The translations under genes and the position numbers were made by a program. From contig CAMDZW010000028.1 of the NCBI GenBank assembly GCA_945911015.1, positions 1-49,532 on the forward strand: a DNA stretch of 49,532 bases. Reading direction: 5' to 3'. The notes beneath the pieces were generated by a model. The model saw only the letters and a list, made by a program, of their open reading frames with translations. It made no database searches and was not told where the DNA came from. Positions 7,326 to 16,942 of this stretch are shown here, piece after piece; the first letter of the stretch is position 1, and the number at the start of each line of letters is the position of its first letter. The stretch comes from an uncultured Propionibacteriaceae bacterium. Its GTDB lineage: Bacteria; Actinomycetota; Actinomycetes; Propionibacteriales; Propionibacteriaceae.

Positions 7326-8357
7326 TCAGATGCCGGCATAGGAGTGCAAGCCGTCGAAGATCAGGTTGACACCGTAGAAGTTGAACCAGAACGAGACCAG
7401 CCCGATGATCGCGATGATCGCGGCGCGCTTGCCCTTCCAACCGGCCGTGAGGCGGGCATGCATGTAGCAGGCGTAGATCACCCAGGTCACCAGGGCGAAG
7501 GTCTCCTTGGGGTCCCACCCCCAGAAGCGACCCCACGCGGCCTGGGCCCAGACCGCTCCGGCAGCCACGGCGAAGGTCCACAGCGGGAAGGCAAAGGCAT
7601 GGATCCGGTACGAGATGGCGTCCAGTTTCTCCGCTGAGGGCATCCGGGTGAAGTAACCGCTGACCTTCTCCCGGCGCTCCATGTTGGACCGGATCAGGTA
7701 GAGGATCGAGGCCACAGCACCCACATTGAAGGCGGCACCGGCCACGGTCGCACCCGCGATGTGGATGACGAACCAGGGCGAAGTCAGAGCCGGCACCAGC
7801 GGAGCAACATCCACGTAGAGCGCTGTGTAGGCCAGCCCCAGGGAGAGGCTCAGGATCAGCGACACCGGAAGACCCTGCCACCGCATCTTGAACACATAGG
7901 CCATCACGACATGGGCAATCGCGATGACCGCCACCGCCGAGATCGTGTACTCATACATGTTGCCCCACGGCGCCCGGCCCGCGGCGATCCCGCGCAGCAC
8001 CACGCCCAGGACCACACTCATGGTGGCGATCACACTGATGTTGAGGCCAAGCCGGCCCGCCATCTCAATGCGGCGCTCACGAGCGGACAGACCTTCCTCG
8101 GCCGCGTCGGCAACGGAGTCGCCTGAGTCGTCGGGGCTGTCGGCCTCGGTGTCGGTCGACGTACCCTGCGAAGCTGCGCCGACCGAGGCCAGACTGCGCT
8201 GGCGGCGTTGAGCGGTGCTCACCCTGGTCTCACGCGTGGCGCGTGAGGCCACCGTACGAGCAGAACCCCACTCGGCAGCGTGACAGATCAACGCCACGAT
8301 GAACAGGACCATGGCAGTGATGACCGCCAGGTCCGACCAGGCGGAAAGATTCTCCAT
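7326..8357 (-). CDS. ccsB: Cytochrome c biogenesis protein CcsB (CcsA/CcsB heme-export type)
   Basis: A 343-aa polytopic membrane protein of System II cytochrome c maturation; with ResB it delivers heme across the membrane and attaches it to apocytochromes. The WWD-like heme-handling motif appears as WGRFWGWDPKETFALVTW, and conserved histidines sit in neighbouring helices (FVIHIAGA, RIHAFAFP). After the first helix there is a charged insert (about residues 45-95) typical of actinobacterial members. I chose the ATG at 8357 because GAGGTG lies 7 nt upstream; a GTG at 8366 is the alternative. It is 14 nt behind resB and 12 nt ahead of ku, deep in the operon that begins at hemL. Confidence 0.92.
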   Translation of the reverse strand: MENLSAWSDLAVITAMVLFIVALICHAAEWGSARTVASRATRETRVSTAQRRQRSLASVGAASQGTSTDTEADSPDDSGDSVADAAEEGLSARERRIEMAGRLGLNISVIATMSVVLGVVLRGIAAGRAPWGNMYEYTISAVAVIAIAHVVMAYVFKMRWQGLPVSLILSLSLGLAYTALYVDVAPLVPALTSPWFVIHIAGATVAGAAFNVGAVASILYLIRSNMERREKVSGYFTRMPSAEKLDAISYRIHAFAFPLWTFAVAAGAVWAQAAWGRFWGWDPKETFALVTWVIYACYMHARLTAGWKGKRAAIIAIIGLVSFWFNFYGVNLIFDGLHSYAGI

Positions 8358-8371
8358 CGCCCACACCTCAA

Positions 8372-10012
8372 TCAGTTGTCGGTCGGATGGGGCTCACCGT
8401 ACTCCGGGTCGCCCTCTGTTGACTCGTCGGGCTCATCAGGTGAGCCTGACCTATCTTCGGTCTCATGGCCTGTGGTGGCGGCAGTGAGCGCGTCGACCTC
8501 ACCGTCGAGTCCGAGACGGGCATCGGCCCGATCCAGCCCGGCCACCTCGACCGTGCCGTCATCGCGTACCCGCACGAAGAGTCGCCGTGGCCGGATGAAC
8601 AGCGAGAAGCACAGCCCCGTCACCGCCAACGCGATCGCCAGGCCGGTCGCCTCCAGGCCCGGCGTGGAACTGATCTGCAGCTGCACCCAGCGTTCGACCC
8701 GGTCGAAGGAGATCGACCCCTGGCCATCGGGAAGGTCAACGCTCTCGCCCGGCTCGAGGGCCTTGCGCCACAGATCGTCGCCGTCGGTGAACTGGGTGAG
8801 GCCGTCGGTGTTGAGGGAGTAGACATTCTCCGGCAGACCGGTCTCGTCCCGGGGCGGCCCATGGAAGGCGTTCACGGCAAGCACCGGACGGATCGGGGCG
8901 GGGAACTGGGAGAACATCCCCATCTGTTCGATGTTGGCCGTCGGCAGAAACGTGGCCTGGAAGGCCAGCCGCTCCGGTTTGGCATCAAAGGCCTTGATCA
9001 CCCCGAGCGAGGTGAAGTTGCCGTCCTGGGGCAGGAAGACCACCGGCCCGGACCATGCGACATTGCCGTCACCGTCGCGGACCGTCACGACCGGGGCGTA
9101 TCCGTGCCCCAGCAGGTGCACCTGGGTGCTGCCGATCTTGACCGGATGGTTGACCTCGAGAAGTTCATGGCGGGGATCGGCTCCGGGTTCGTCAACCACG
9201 GTCACATCGGCACGGAAGACGCGGGCTGCTCCGGTCTGGACCGGACCGATCTCGAACTGCGCATCGAAATCGTTGACCTGGATCTGGAACGGCGGCAGAT
9301 CGGAGGTCTCGAACCGGGCGCCGCTGGTCATGTCGTCGTACTGGGTTGCGACATTGGCAAACCCCTGGCCGACCACGACGATCGCGCCGCCGCGGTAACC
9401 GTAGAGCGAGCCGGTGGCGACTCCGATCAGCACCAGGATCAGGCTGATGTGGAAGACCAGGTTGCCGGCCTCACGCAGGTAGCCCCGCTCCGCGGAGAGT
9501 GTGTTGTCCCCTGCTGCGTTGGACGATCCACCGACCCGGTACCGATGTCGACGCAGCCAGGTCCGGGCGCGAGTGAGGGCTTCGTCGTTGCTGCCCTCGA
9601 CCTGGGCCGTACGGTGATTCTTCAACCGGGTCAGGCGTTTGGGCGTGGGCACCGGCTCGGCGCGCAAGGCCTTCGTATAGACCACGACGCGCGGGATGAT
9701 GCAGCCGATCAGCGAGATGAACAGCAGCAGATAGATTGCGGAGAACCACGGCGAGGTGTACACGTGGAACATCCCGACCTTCTCGTAGAAGGCCCCGAGC
9801 TCGGGATTGTTCGCGATGAACTGGTCGACCTTGATCGGGTTGATACTGCTCTGCGGCACGATCGATCCGGGGATGGCCGCGATCGCCAACAGGAACAACA
9901 GGACCAACGCCGTCCGCATCGAGGTGAGTTGGTTCCACCAGTAGCGCAGGGTCTGCTTCGGGCCGAGCGCAGGTGCGGGCGCTTCGCGCCGCTTGGTCAG
10001 GTCACGTGCCAT
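8372..10012 (-). CDS. resB: Cytochrome c biogenesis protein ResB
   Basis: A 546-aa membrane protein that partners CcsB in System II heme delivery. Hydrophobic helices occur near residues 33-50, 85-105 and 190-210, and a last one near 445-465, with a large extracytoplasmic domain between the third and fourth. The N-terminal signature (NQLTSMRTALVLLFLLAI, then PGSIVPQ) is typical of ResB. The C-terminus ends in an acidic cytoplasmic tail (TEDRSGSPDEPDESTEGD). It lies 7 nt after ccdA. Heme is made by products of the neighbouring hem genes and cysteines are kept reduced by CcdA and the TlpA-like protein, so the block forms one functional pathway. Confidence 0.93.
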   Translation of the reverse strand: MARDLTKRREAPAPALGPKQTLRYWWNQLTSMRTALVLLFLLAIAAIPGSIVPQSSINPIKVDQFIANNPELGAFYEKVGMFHVYTSPWFSAIYLLLFISLIGCIIPRVVVYTKALRAEPVPTPKRLTRLKNHRTAQVEGSNDEALTRARTWLRRHRYRVGGSSNAAGDNTLSAERGYLREAGNLVFHISLILVLIGVATGSLYGYRGGAIVVVGQGFANVATQYDDMTSGARFETSDLPPFQIQVNDFDAQFEIGPVQTGAARVFRADVTVVDEPGADPRHELLEVNHPVKIGSTQVHLLGHGYAPVVTVRDGDGNVAWSGPVVFLPQDGNFTSLGVIKAFDAKPERLAFQATFLPTANIEQMGMFSQFPAPIRPVLAVNAFHGPPRDETGLPENVYSLNTDGLTQFTDGDDLWRKALEPGESVDLPDGQGSISFDRVERWVQLQISSTPGLEATGLAIALAVTGLCFSLFIRPRRLFVRVRDDGTVEVAGLDRADARLGLDGEVDALTAATTGHETEDRSGSPDEPDESTEGDPEYGEPHPTDN

Positions 10013-10019
10013 CAGTTCC

Positions 10020-10787
10020 TCAGATCACCGGTGCGAAGGCAGCGATGATTCCCCGCAGCCACGCCATCAGCCAGTCCCACAGACCGGTCACCAACAATGC
10101 GCCGACCACGATCATCGAGATCCCACCGATCCGCAACATGGCCGTGCGGTGCCGCTCGAACCACTTCACGACCCGGGAGATCTTGGCGAAGGCAAGCGCG
10201 GCCACCACGAACGGCAGACCCAGACCAAGTGCGTAGACGAACGCCAGGATGGCACCGCGCACGGCGCTGCCCTCATGCCAGGCCAGCGAGATCACCACCG
10301 TCAGGGTCGGCCCGATGCATGGTGTCCAGCCGAGTCCAAAGACGATCCCGAGCAGAGGTGCGGCCGCGATCCCGACCTTCGGCACCCGGGCGAAACGCAC
10401 ATCACTGCGACCGATCGGGAGCCAGCCGGCGAAGATCAGCCCGACCACGATCACCACGACCCCCAAGATGCGGGTGATCGGGTCCTGCCAGGCGATCAGG
10501 CTGCGGCCGATGCCACCGGCGACCGCCGAGATCGTCACGAAAACAGCCGCGAAACCGAGCACGAACAGCAAGGATCCGGCAAGCATCCGCCATTTGGATC
10601 CCTTGTCCTGCATGACATCTGCCGCACTCAACCCGGTCGAATAGGACAGGTAGCCCGGCAACAGCGGCACCACACACGGGGAGAAGAACGACACCAGTCC
10701 GGCCAAGGCTGCGACCGGCAGCGCCAGCAGCATCGACGACGAGGCCACTGCCTCGCCGGCCCAGGAACCGATGTCGTACGGGGTCAC
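10020..10787 (-). CDS. ccdA: Thiol-disulfide interchange membrane protein CcdA
   Basis: A 255-aa protein with about six transmembrane helices that passes electrons from cytosolic thioredoxin to extracytoplasmic thiol carriers. The two membrane cysteines of the family are visible at C38 in FFSPCVVPLLPGYLSY and C157 in GLGWTPCIGPTL. The start is a GTG one base after the stop of the TlpA-like gene, which suggests coupled translation. It should reduce the CNPC motif of that protein, which in turn reduces apocytochrome c cysteines before heme attachment by ResB-CcsB. Confidence 0.94.
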   Translation of the reverse strand: MTPYDIGSWAGEAVASSSMLLALPVAALAGLVSFFSPCVVPLLPGYLSYSTGLSAADVMQDKGSKWRMLAGSLLFVLGFAAVFVTISAVAGGIGRSLIAWQDPITRILGVVVIVVGLIFAGWLPIGRSDVRFARVPKVGIAAAPLLGIVFGLGWTPCIGPTLTVVISLAWHEGSAVRGAILAFVYALGLGLPFVVAALAFAKISRVVKWFERHRTAMLRIGGISMIVVGALLVTGLWDWLMAWLRGIIAAFAPVI

Positions 10788-10788
10788 G

Positions 10789-11346
10789 TCACTTCCCCGC
10801 CGCGACGTCTTCGATCAGTCCGACCAGGGTTGAGGTGGTGACATTGCCGATGATGCGGGCCGCCACCCTGCCCTCGGCGTCAATGACCAGCGTCGAGGGG
10901 ATCGCACCCGGCGGCAGGTCGGCGTACTTGAGCAGTTCCGCACCGGAGGGGTCGAAGATGGACGGATAGTTGAGCTGGAAGGCCCGGGCGAAGGCCTTGG
11001 CCGGCGCCGGATCCAGGTCGCGGGTGTTGATGCCGATGAACTGCGCGACCTCGGCGGTGCGGTCCTGGGCCTCGACCAGGTCAGGGGCCTCCTTGCGGCA
11101 CGGATTGCACCACGATCCCCAGACGTTGAGCACGATGATCTTGCCGGGGAAGTCCTCGGTGGACAACGGGTTCCCGTCGAGATCGTCCCCGACCGCGACC
11201 GGCGCCGGGTGACGTTGCTCGGCCGGGACCCAGGTCAGGCCGCGCTCGCCCTCGACGAGACCGTCGGGGGTGGCGTCGTCGCCGCTGCAGGCGGCGCCGA
11301 GCAACAGCACCACAGCGAGCACCGCAGCTATCCCCGTACGGACCAT
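10789..11346 (-). CDS. TlpA/ResA-like thioredoxin lipoprotein
   Basis: A 185-aa exported thioredoxin-fold protein. The N-terminus is a lipoprotein signal with the lipidated cysteine at residue 20 (LLGAAC). The active site is WGSWCNPCRKE (C80, C83), in a typical AhpC/TSA-redoxin context (FPGKIIVLNVWG). It is expected to reduce apocytochrome c CXXCH cysteines and to be recycled by CcdA. The ATG at 11346 is preceded by AGGAGCC and begins the signal peptide; the longer in-frame extension is implausible. It lies one base behind the histidine phosphatase gene. Confidence 0.9.
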   Translation of the reverse strand: MVRTGIAAVLAVVLLLGAACSGDDATPDGLVEGERGLTWVPAEQRHPAPVAVGDDLDGNPLSTEDFPGKIIVLNVWGSWCNPCRKEAPDLVEAQDRTAEVAQFIGINTRDLDPAPAKAFARAFQLNYPSIFDPSGAELLKYADLPPGAIPSTLVIDAEGRVAARIIGNVTTSTLVGLIEDVAAGK

Positions 11347-11347
11347 G

Positions 11348-12010
11348 TCAGGCTCCTGCGACGAACTTCTTCGACGATCCCTTGGGGGCAAGGAGATCTG
11401 CGGCTGGTTCGGTGTAGGCCACCGAGGTGATGCGGCCGTCGACGATGGTGAAGGAGGTGACGCTGGCCAGGGTGCACTCCCGCTTGCGTGGGTCGTGGAC
11501 CAGCCGGCCACCGGTGGCGTCCATCCGGGCCATCCAGATCGGCAGCTGGTGGGAGACGATCAGCGCCTCGTGCCCCTCGGCGGCCTGCGCGGCATCGGAG
11601 ATCGCCAAGCGCATCCGGGCGACGATGTCGGTGTAGGCCTCGCCCCAGCTGGGCCGCAGCGGATTGCGCAGCAACCACCAGTTGCGCGGATCGGTGAGAG
11701 CATTGTGGGATCCGGAGAAGGTCTTGCCCTCGAGCTGGTTGCCACCCTCGATCACCCGGCGATCGGTGACCACCTCCAGGTGCGGATGACGGGCCGCGAT
11801 CGGGGCCATCGTCTCCTGGGTCCGTTCCAGCGGGGAGCAACGCAGGTGGACCAGGTCCCGGTCCTTGAAGTACTCAGCGCCACGTTCGGCCATCGCGATG
11901 CCGACATCGGAGAGGTGGAAGTCGGGCAGCCGACCGTAGAGGATCCCGCCGGGGTTGTGGACCTCACCGTGACGCATCAGGTGCACCACGGTCCTGGTGG
12001 GTTCGGGCAT
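11348..12010 (-). CDS. Histidine phosphatase (phosphoglycerate-mutase-like) family protein
   Basis: A 220-aa protein of the histidine phosphatase superfamily. The phospho-acceptor motif LMRHGE places the catalytic His at residue 14, and further motifs appear as SPLERTQETM and VSHQLPIW. The ATG at 12010 has GAGGAGC upstream. A phosphatase of this type sits between hemL and tlpA in many actinobacteria (Rv0525 position, from memory). Its substrate is not known there, and dedicated phosphoglycerate mutase activity is unlikely. The conserved placement suggests a role near heme or cytochrome c assembly; this is inference only. Confidence 0.85.
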   Translation of the reverse strand: MPEPTRTVVHLMRHGEVHNPGGILYGRLPDFHLSDVGIAMAERGAEYFKDRDLVHLRCSPLERTQETMAPIAARHPHLEVVTDRRVIEGGNQLEGKTFSGSHNALTDPRNWWLLRNPLRPSWGEAYTDIVARMRLAISDAAQAAEGHEALIVSHQLPIWMARMDATGGRLVHDPRKRECTLASVTSFTIVDGRITSVAYTEPAADLLAPKGSSKKFVAGA

Positions 12011-12082
12011 GGATTGCTCCTCAACTGGTCGGGTGCCGATGGGGCACCTCTGGGTCAACTCGTACGGGTGCGCGGAAGTTCC

Positions 12083-13423
12083 TCAGTCTGCCGCGAGAGT
12101 GGTGGCTCGGGCTGCCGCATCGGCCGCAGCCGGCAGGGCTGCCACGATCCGGGCAAGGGCCCGGTCGTCGTGGGCGGCAGACAGGAACCACGCCTCGAAG
12201 GCGCTCGGCGGGAGGTAGACCCCGGCGTCCAACATGGCGTGGAAGAAGGCGGCATAGGCCGAGGTGTCGGTGCGTTGGGCCTGGTCGTAGTTGTCGACCG
12301 GTCCGTCGGTGAGGAAGATCGAGAACATCGAGCCGACCGTGTTGATTGTGTGAGCAACGCCGGCCCGGGTGAGGGCGTCAGCGGCTGCGCTGCGCACCGT
12401 CTCGGCCGCCGCAGCGACCGTGGCGTAGACGTCGTCGGTGGCCAGTCGCAGGGTGGTCAGCCCGGCCGCGGTGGCCACTGGATTGCCCGACAGGGTGCCG
12501 GCTTGGTAGACCGCCCCGACCGGGGCGAGATGCTGCATCAGCTCAGCACGGCCACCGAAGGCAGCGGCCGGGAAGCCACCACCCATCACCTTGCCGAAGG
12601 TCATCAGGTCCGGGACCACCCGGTCACGACCGAACTGGCCCTGGGCGGTGACCCGGAAACCGGTCATCACCTCGTCGGAGATGAACAGTGCCCCATGGGC
12701 GTGGCAGGTCTCGGCGAGGAAGGCATTGAAGTCGCCCGGGTCGATCACGCCCATGTTGCCGGGCGCGGCCTCGGTGATCACGGCAGCGATCCGGTCGCCG
12801 TGTTCGGCAAAGGCTGCCGTGACCGCCGCACGGTCCCCGTACCCCAGCACGAGGGTGTCGTTGGTGGTGCCGGAGGTGACGCCCGGGGTGCCGGGGATGC
12901 CGAGAGTGGCGAGACCGGAGCCTGCCTGGACCAACAAGGCATCGACATGGCCGTGGTAGCACCCGGCGAACTTGACCACGATGTCGCGACCAGTGGCACC
13001 ACGGGCCAGTCGGAGCACCGTCATGGTGGCCTCGGTGCCGGAGTTGACCAGCCGGACCTGGTCGACCGGAGTGCGTTCGATGATGGCCTGGGCAAGGTCG
13101 ACCTCGGCCTCGGTCGGCGCACCGTAGGAGGTGCCCCCGGCGGCCGCGCGGGTGACCGCAGCAATGACCTCAGGATGGGCATGGCCGAGCAGCATCGGAC
13201 CCCACGAACAGACCAGGTCGACCAACTCGTTGCCGTCGGCGTCGACCAGATAGGGGCCGTGCGCCCGCTTGATGAAACGGGGAGTGCCACCCACTGAGGC
13301 GAAGGCCCGGACCGGCGAGTTCACCCCGCCCGGGGTGACCTGCTGGGCACGGGCAAAGAGGGCAACGGATGCCGGGACCGACGACTGGGTGCTCACAGGA
13401 GTCCAGCCTAAGCCGTGCGTCAT
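12083..13423 (-). CDS. hemL: Glutamate-1-semialdehyde 2,1-aminomutase
   Basis: This PLP enzyme converts glutamate-1-semialdehyde to 5-aminolevulinate in the C5 pathway, directly after HemA. Diagnostic motifs are [12 protein letters not shown] near the N-terminus, [18 protein letters not shown], and the PLP lysine in [18 protein letters not shown] (about K278). The ATG at 13423 has GGGGAA upstream and gives 446 aa; a GTG at 13396 (437 aa) begins closer to the conserved region and remains possible. It heads the minus-strand operon that continues into cytochrome c maturation, with a 72-bp gap before the phosphatase gene. hemA lies about 7 kb away in a separate operon. Confidence 0.93.
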   Translation of the reverse strand: MTHGLGWTPVSTQSSVPASVALFARAQQVTPGGVNSPVRAFASVGGTPRFIKRAHGPYLVDADGNELVDLVCSWGPMLLGHAHPEVIAAVTRAAAGGTSYGAPTEAEVDLAQAIIERTPVDQVRLVNSGTEATMTVLRLARGATGRDIVVKFAGCYHGHVDALLVQAGSGLATLGIPGTPGVTSGTTNDTLVLGYGDRAAVTAAFAEHGDRIAAVITEAAPGNMGVIDPGDFNAFLAETCHAHGALFISDEVMTGFRVTAQGQFGRDRVVPDLMTFGKVMGGGFPAAAFGGRAELMQHLAPVGAVYQAGTLSGNPVATAAGLTTLRLATDDVYATVAAAAETVRSAAADALTRAGVAHTINTVGSMFSIFLTDGPVDNYDQAQRTDTSAYAAFFHAMLDAGVYLPPSAFEAWFLSAAHDDRALARIVAALPAAADAAARATTLAAD

Positions 13424-13533
13424 GGTTCCCCAACCGACATGAGTCACCAGGCCGACCCGGACCGAGCCATCGATGACCAAGGTTCTGCACCGATGTGCCA
13501 ACGACCTGCACCGGGCGCGAGTAACCTGCGCAT

Positions 13534-15088
13534 GTGGAGATGATCGTCGCAGCAGCAGTCGCGGCCATCCTTGCCATTGGAGCGGTGAGCTACTTCGCGA
13601 GTCGGATCGGGGTTGCCGCTCCCCTGCTGCTGGTGGTGGTCGGCATCGGGGTCAGTCTGGTCCCGGCATTCCCCTCGTTCGAGATCGAGCCCGATGTGGT
13701 GCTCGTGCTGATCCTGCCGCCACTGCTGTATGCCTCTGCGCTCCACGTACCCCTGGTCGACTTCCGCCGCAACCTCCGCGTCATCGTGCTGCTCGCGGTC
13801 GTGTTGGTCGCCGTGTCAGCGATCACGGTGGGTTTCGTGCTCCACGCCGTGATGCCGATCGTGTCGATCGCACTGGCCATCGCCCTCGGTGCGGTCGTCG
13901 CGCCGCCCGATGCCGTGGCCGCCATTGCCCTGGCCAAGAGACTGGGCCTGCCGCCACGTCGTCACCATCCTCGAGGGCGAAGGGCTGGTCAACGACGCCA
14001 CCGCGCTGGTGCTGTTGGCGACCGCACTCGGGGTGGCGACCGGTGGGGCCAGGTTCTCCGGGGTGGCCGCAGTCGGGGTGTTCTTCGGCGCGGTCATCGG
14101 GGCGCTGGTGGTCGGCAACCTCGGCCGGTTCCAGATCGCAGCAGCTTTCCGTGCCACCGAGAACGCCACCTGGAGCACCGTTGGTCGGATCGTCGAGAAC
14201 GGTGTGTTCCTGCTGATGGGACTCGCCCTGCCCCCGGTCGTGTGGACGGTCCATGTCGGTGCCCCCTCGCTGTCGCAGACGCTCCTGGTCGCCCTGTTGA
14301 TCACCGCCGTGCTGATCGCGCTCCGCTTCGCCTTCATGCCGTTGTTGTTGCTGTCCATCCGAGGTCGGCGGGGCGCGATGCGCCGCAAGCTCGACCGGGG
14401 CGGGCGACTGCTGGACCGGTTCGACGCTGCGATGGTCGACGATGACACGTTGAACGGACGGCTGGACCGCTTCCGGCTCCGGATGGAACGCAGCGCCAAC
14501 GACCTCGCCGCCGAACGTGACCAGTCACTGGGATGGCGGGACGGGACGGTGCTGGCCTGGGCCGGGATGCGTGGCGTGGTCACCGTCGCCGCCGCCCAGA
14601 CCGTGCCGACCGACTCCCCCGAGTCCACCGCCTTGGTGTTGATCGCCTTCTTCGTCGCGATCGTCACCCTGATGTTGTCCGGGTTCACTCTGGCGCCGCT
14701 GGTCACTGCGCTGAAATTGCGGCGGGACTCCGACGGCGAGGTCCAGCAGCTGTTCGCTGCGCTCCATCGTGAACTGAAGGAGGCCGGCGACCGGGCCGTA
14801 CGGGAGGCGGCAGCCGAGATGCGCAATGTGAGCGAGAGCGTCCTGGAAGGCTTGGCCGCCAGCTCGGAGTCGGTGGTGCAGCACGCCGAGGACTTCAGCC
14901 ACGCCGACTTCGATGACGAGGACGACCAGACCGCGCAGATCCTCACCTTGCGCCGGATCGAGCTCGCCGCGCAGCGGCAGGCCCTCCGTCGAGCGTCCTC
15001 GGTGGCGGCCTATCCCAGCGAAGTGGTCGGCCGCATGGTCCGGGTCCTCGACGGTGAGGACATGCAGATGCGCTACAACCACGAATGA
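13534..15088 (+). pseudogene. CPA1-type Na+/H+ antiporter, frameshifted
   Basis: This is a membrane cation/proton antiporter of about 517 aa once repaired. The first part, from GTG 13534 (or ATG 13540), carries several helices and the motif VVAPPDAVAAIALAKRLGLP. It then loses frame near 13951-13957. The second part continues one frame over with HVVTILEGEGLVNDATALVLL, the next family motif, and runs through further helices to a charged cytoplasmic tail at 15088. Either one C is extra or two bases (one arginine codon lost in part) are missing in CTGCCGCCACGTC; homologues usually have an arginine there, favouring a two-base loss. It is divergent from hemL and ends 10 bp from hemB, which is convergent. 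Assembly error is a serious alternative. Confidence 0.82.
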
Positions 15089-15098
15089 TCGGCCACCC

Positions 15099-16079
15099 TC
15101 ACCCGGCAGAGGAGCGAGCCCATTCACTGGCCCAGTAGCTGAGGATGACCTGGGCACCGGCGCGGGCGATCGAGACCAGGGTTTCGTCGATGGCACGGTC
15201 GCGGTCGATCCAGCCGTTGGCCGCAGCAGCCTCGACCATCGCGTACTCACCGGAGATGTTGTAGGCAGCCACCGGCACCGCACTGGTCTCGGCGATGGCC
15301 CGGATCACGTCAAGATAGGCCAGGGCCGGCTTCACCATGACGAGGTCGGCCCCCTCGGCGATGTCCAGGGTCGTTTCACGAAGGGCCTCGGTGAGGTTGG
15401 CGCCGTCTTGTTGATAGGTCTTGCGGTCCCCGGTCAACGAGCTGTCGACCGCTTCGCGGAACGGCCCGTAGAAGGCGGAGGTGTACTTGGCCGCATAGGC
15501 CAGGATCCCGGTGTCGAGATGTCCGGCCGCGTCGAGGCCGGCGCGGATCGCAGCGACCTGACCGTCCATCATGCCGCTGGGGCCCACCAGATGGGCACCA
15601 CACTCGGCGTGCAGGACTGACATCGCGACATAGCGCTCGACCGTGGCGTCATTGTCGACCCGGCCATCATCGGTCAGCACCCCGCAGTGTCCGTGGTCGG
15701 TGAACTCGTCCAGGCACACATCGGACATGACCACCAGGTCATCGCCGACCTCGGCCCGGACCGTGCGCAGTCCGACCGACAAGATGCCGTCCGGGTCGAG
15801 CGCCCCGCTGCCGACCGCGTCCTTGTGTTCGGGCTCGGGCACCCCGAAGAGCATGATCCCGCCCAGGCCGAGCTCGGCCGCCTCGGCGGCGGCTGCGGCC
15901 AACGAGTCCAGCGTGTGCTGGACGACGCCAGGCATCGAGGCGATCGGTCGCGGCTGGCTGGTCCCCTCTGCCACGAACACCGGCAACACCAGCTGGGACG
16001 GCCGGACCGTGGTCTGTGCGACCATCCGCCGCATCGCCGGAGTGGTCCGCAGTCGGCGTGGCCGGATCGGGAGGTCCAT
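15099..16079 (-). CDS. hemB: Porphobilinogen synthase (delta-aminolevulinic acid dehydratase)
   Basis: This 326-aa enzyme condenses two 5-aminolevulinate molecules into porphobilinogen. The two active-site lysines are visible: K198 in [14 protein letters not shown] and K250 in [11 protein letters not shown]. The metal loop reads [15 protein letters not shown], with C122 and C132 but Asp where fully zinc-dependent enzymes have the middle cysteine, so metal use may be mixed. It is the last gene of the rex-hemA-hemC-hemD-yaaA-hemB run, 29 bp after yaaA, and ends 10 bp from the convergent antiporter gene. Confidence 0.95.
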   Translation of the reverse strand: MDLPIRPRRLRTTPAMRRMVAQTTVRPSQLVLPVFVAEGTSQPRPIASMPGVVQHTLDSLAAAAAEAAELGLGGIMLFGVPEPEHKDAVGSGALDPDGILSVGLRTVRAEVGDDLVVMSDVCLDEFTDHGHCGVLTDDGRVDNDATVERYVAMSVLHAECGAHLVGPSGMMDGQVAAIRAGLDAAGHLDTGILAYAAKYTSAFYGPFREAVDSSLTGDRKTYQQDGANLTEALRETTLDIAEGADLVMVKPALAYLDVIRAIAETSAVPVAAYNISGEYAMVEAAAANGWIDRDRAIDETLVSIARAGAQVILSYWASEWARSSAG

Positions 16080-16108
16080 GGTGTTCCTTCTCGACGAGGT
16101 GATGAGGG

Positions 16109-16900
16109 TCAGGCCCCGGTGCGGCGGGCCCGTCGGAACACCGGCTGAGCCGGTGTCGAGGCATCCGCATCCCAGTGGTAGCCGAGTCCGTCGAAGTCAC
16201 GCAGGGCCCGCACCCCACGGATCCGGTGGCGCACCATCCACCCGGCCATCGCGCCGCGGGCACGCTTGGCGCAGAACGAGATCACCTGGGCACGGCCATC
16301 AGGATTGACTTCCTCGAACCGCGGCGTGATCACCCGCGCATCGAGTGCGTCGGTGTGGACGGCCTGGGCATATTCAGCCGAAGCCAGCACCACGACCACA
16401 TCGGGACCGGGTGAGGCAGCAAGGTCATCCCGTACGAGATCGGTGATCGTCGTACCCCACCACTGGTAGAGGTCGCCTCCTCGCTCGGTCACCAGTTTGG
16501 TGCCCATCTCCAGCCGGTAGGGCTGGATCAGGTCGAGGGGACGCAGCAGCCCGTAGAGACCGGACAGGATCCGTACCGTCTTCTGGGCTTCGGTGTGGTC
16601 GCGCTCGTCGAAGGAGGCGCGAGCATCGAGCCCGGTGTAGGTGTCGCCGTTGAAGGCCAGCACTGCGGGGCGGGCATTGGCCCGGGTGTGCGGGACGGTG
16701 AAGTCGCGATAGCGGTCGAGGTTGAGCTGGGCGAGTTCCTCGGACAGATGCATCAGGTTGGCAATCTGAGCAGGGTCCTTCTCGCGCATCAGCTCGATGA
16801 GCTCGGCGGCTCGATCCAGCAGGCGCGGCTCGGAGTGCTTTCGCGTCGACAGCGGCGAGGCGAAGTCCAAGGATTTGGCCGGAGAGAGCAGAGCAAGCAC
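16109..16900 (-). CDS. yaaA: Peroxide stress protein YaaA (DUF328 family)
   Basis: A 263-aa cytosolic protein. It begins with the family signature [13 protein letters not shown] and contains [32 protein letters not shown] and the basic C-terminal motif [15 protein letters not shown]. In Escherichia coli the homologue limits intracellular unincorporated iron and protects DNA during hydrogen peroxide stress. Here it is embedded in the heme operon, 42 bp behind hemD and 29 bp ahead of hemB. This suggests that iron or peroxide control is tied to porphyrin synthesis; that link is inferred from position only. Confidence 0.92.
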   Translation of the reverse strand: MLALLSPAKSLDFASPLSTRKHSEPRLLDRAAELIELMREKDPAQIANLMHLSEELAQLNLDRYRDFTVPHTRANARPAVLAFNGDTYTGLDARASFDERDHTEAQKTVRILSGLYGLLRPLDLIQPYRLEMGTKLVTERGGDLYQWWGTTITDLVRDDLAASPGPDVVVVLASAEYAQAVHTDALDARVITPRFEEVNPDGRAQVISFCAKRARGAMAGWMVRHRIRGVRALRDFDGLGYHWDADASTPAQPVFRRARRTGA

Positions 16901-16942
16901 GCTCTCGAGCCTATCCCAGCACGCTGCCCGGGCCGATCGGTG

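Noticed and set aside
11270..13297. A 675-codon open frame on the plus strand opposite hemL
   Set aside because: It is antisense to the hemL, phosphatase and tlpA-like genes, which all have clear motifs; no motif or ribosome-binding site supports it.
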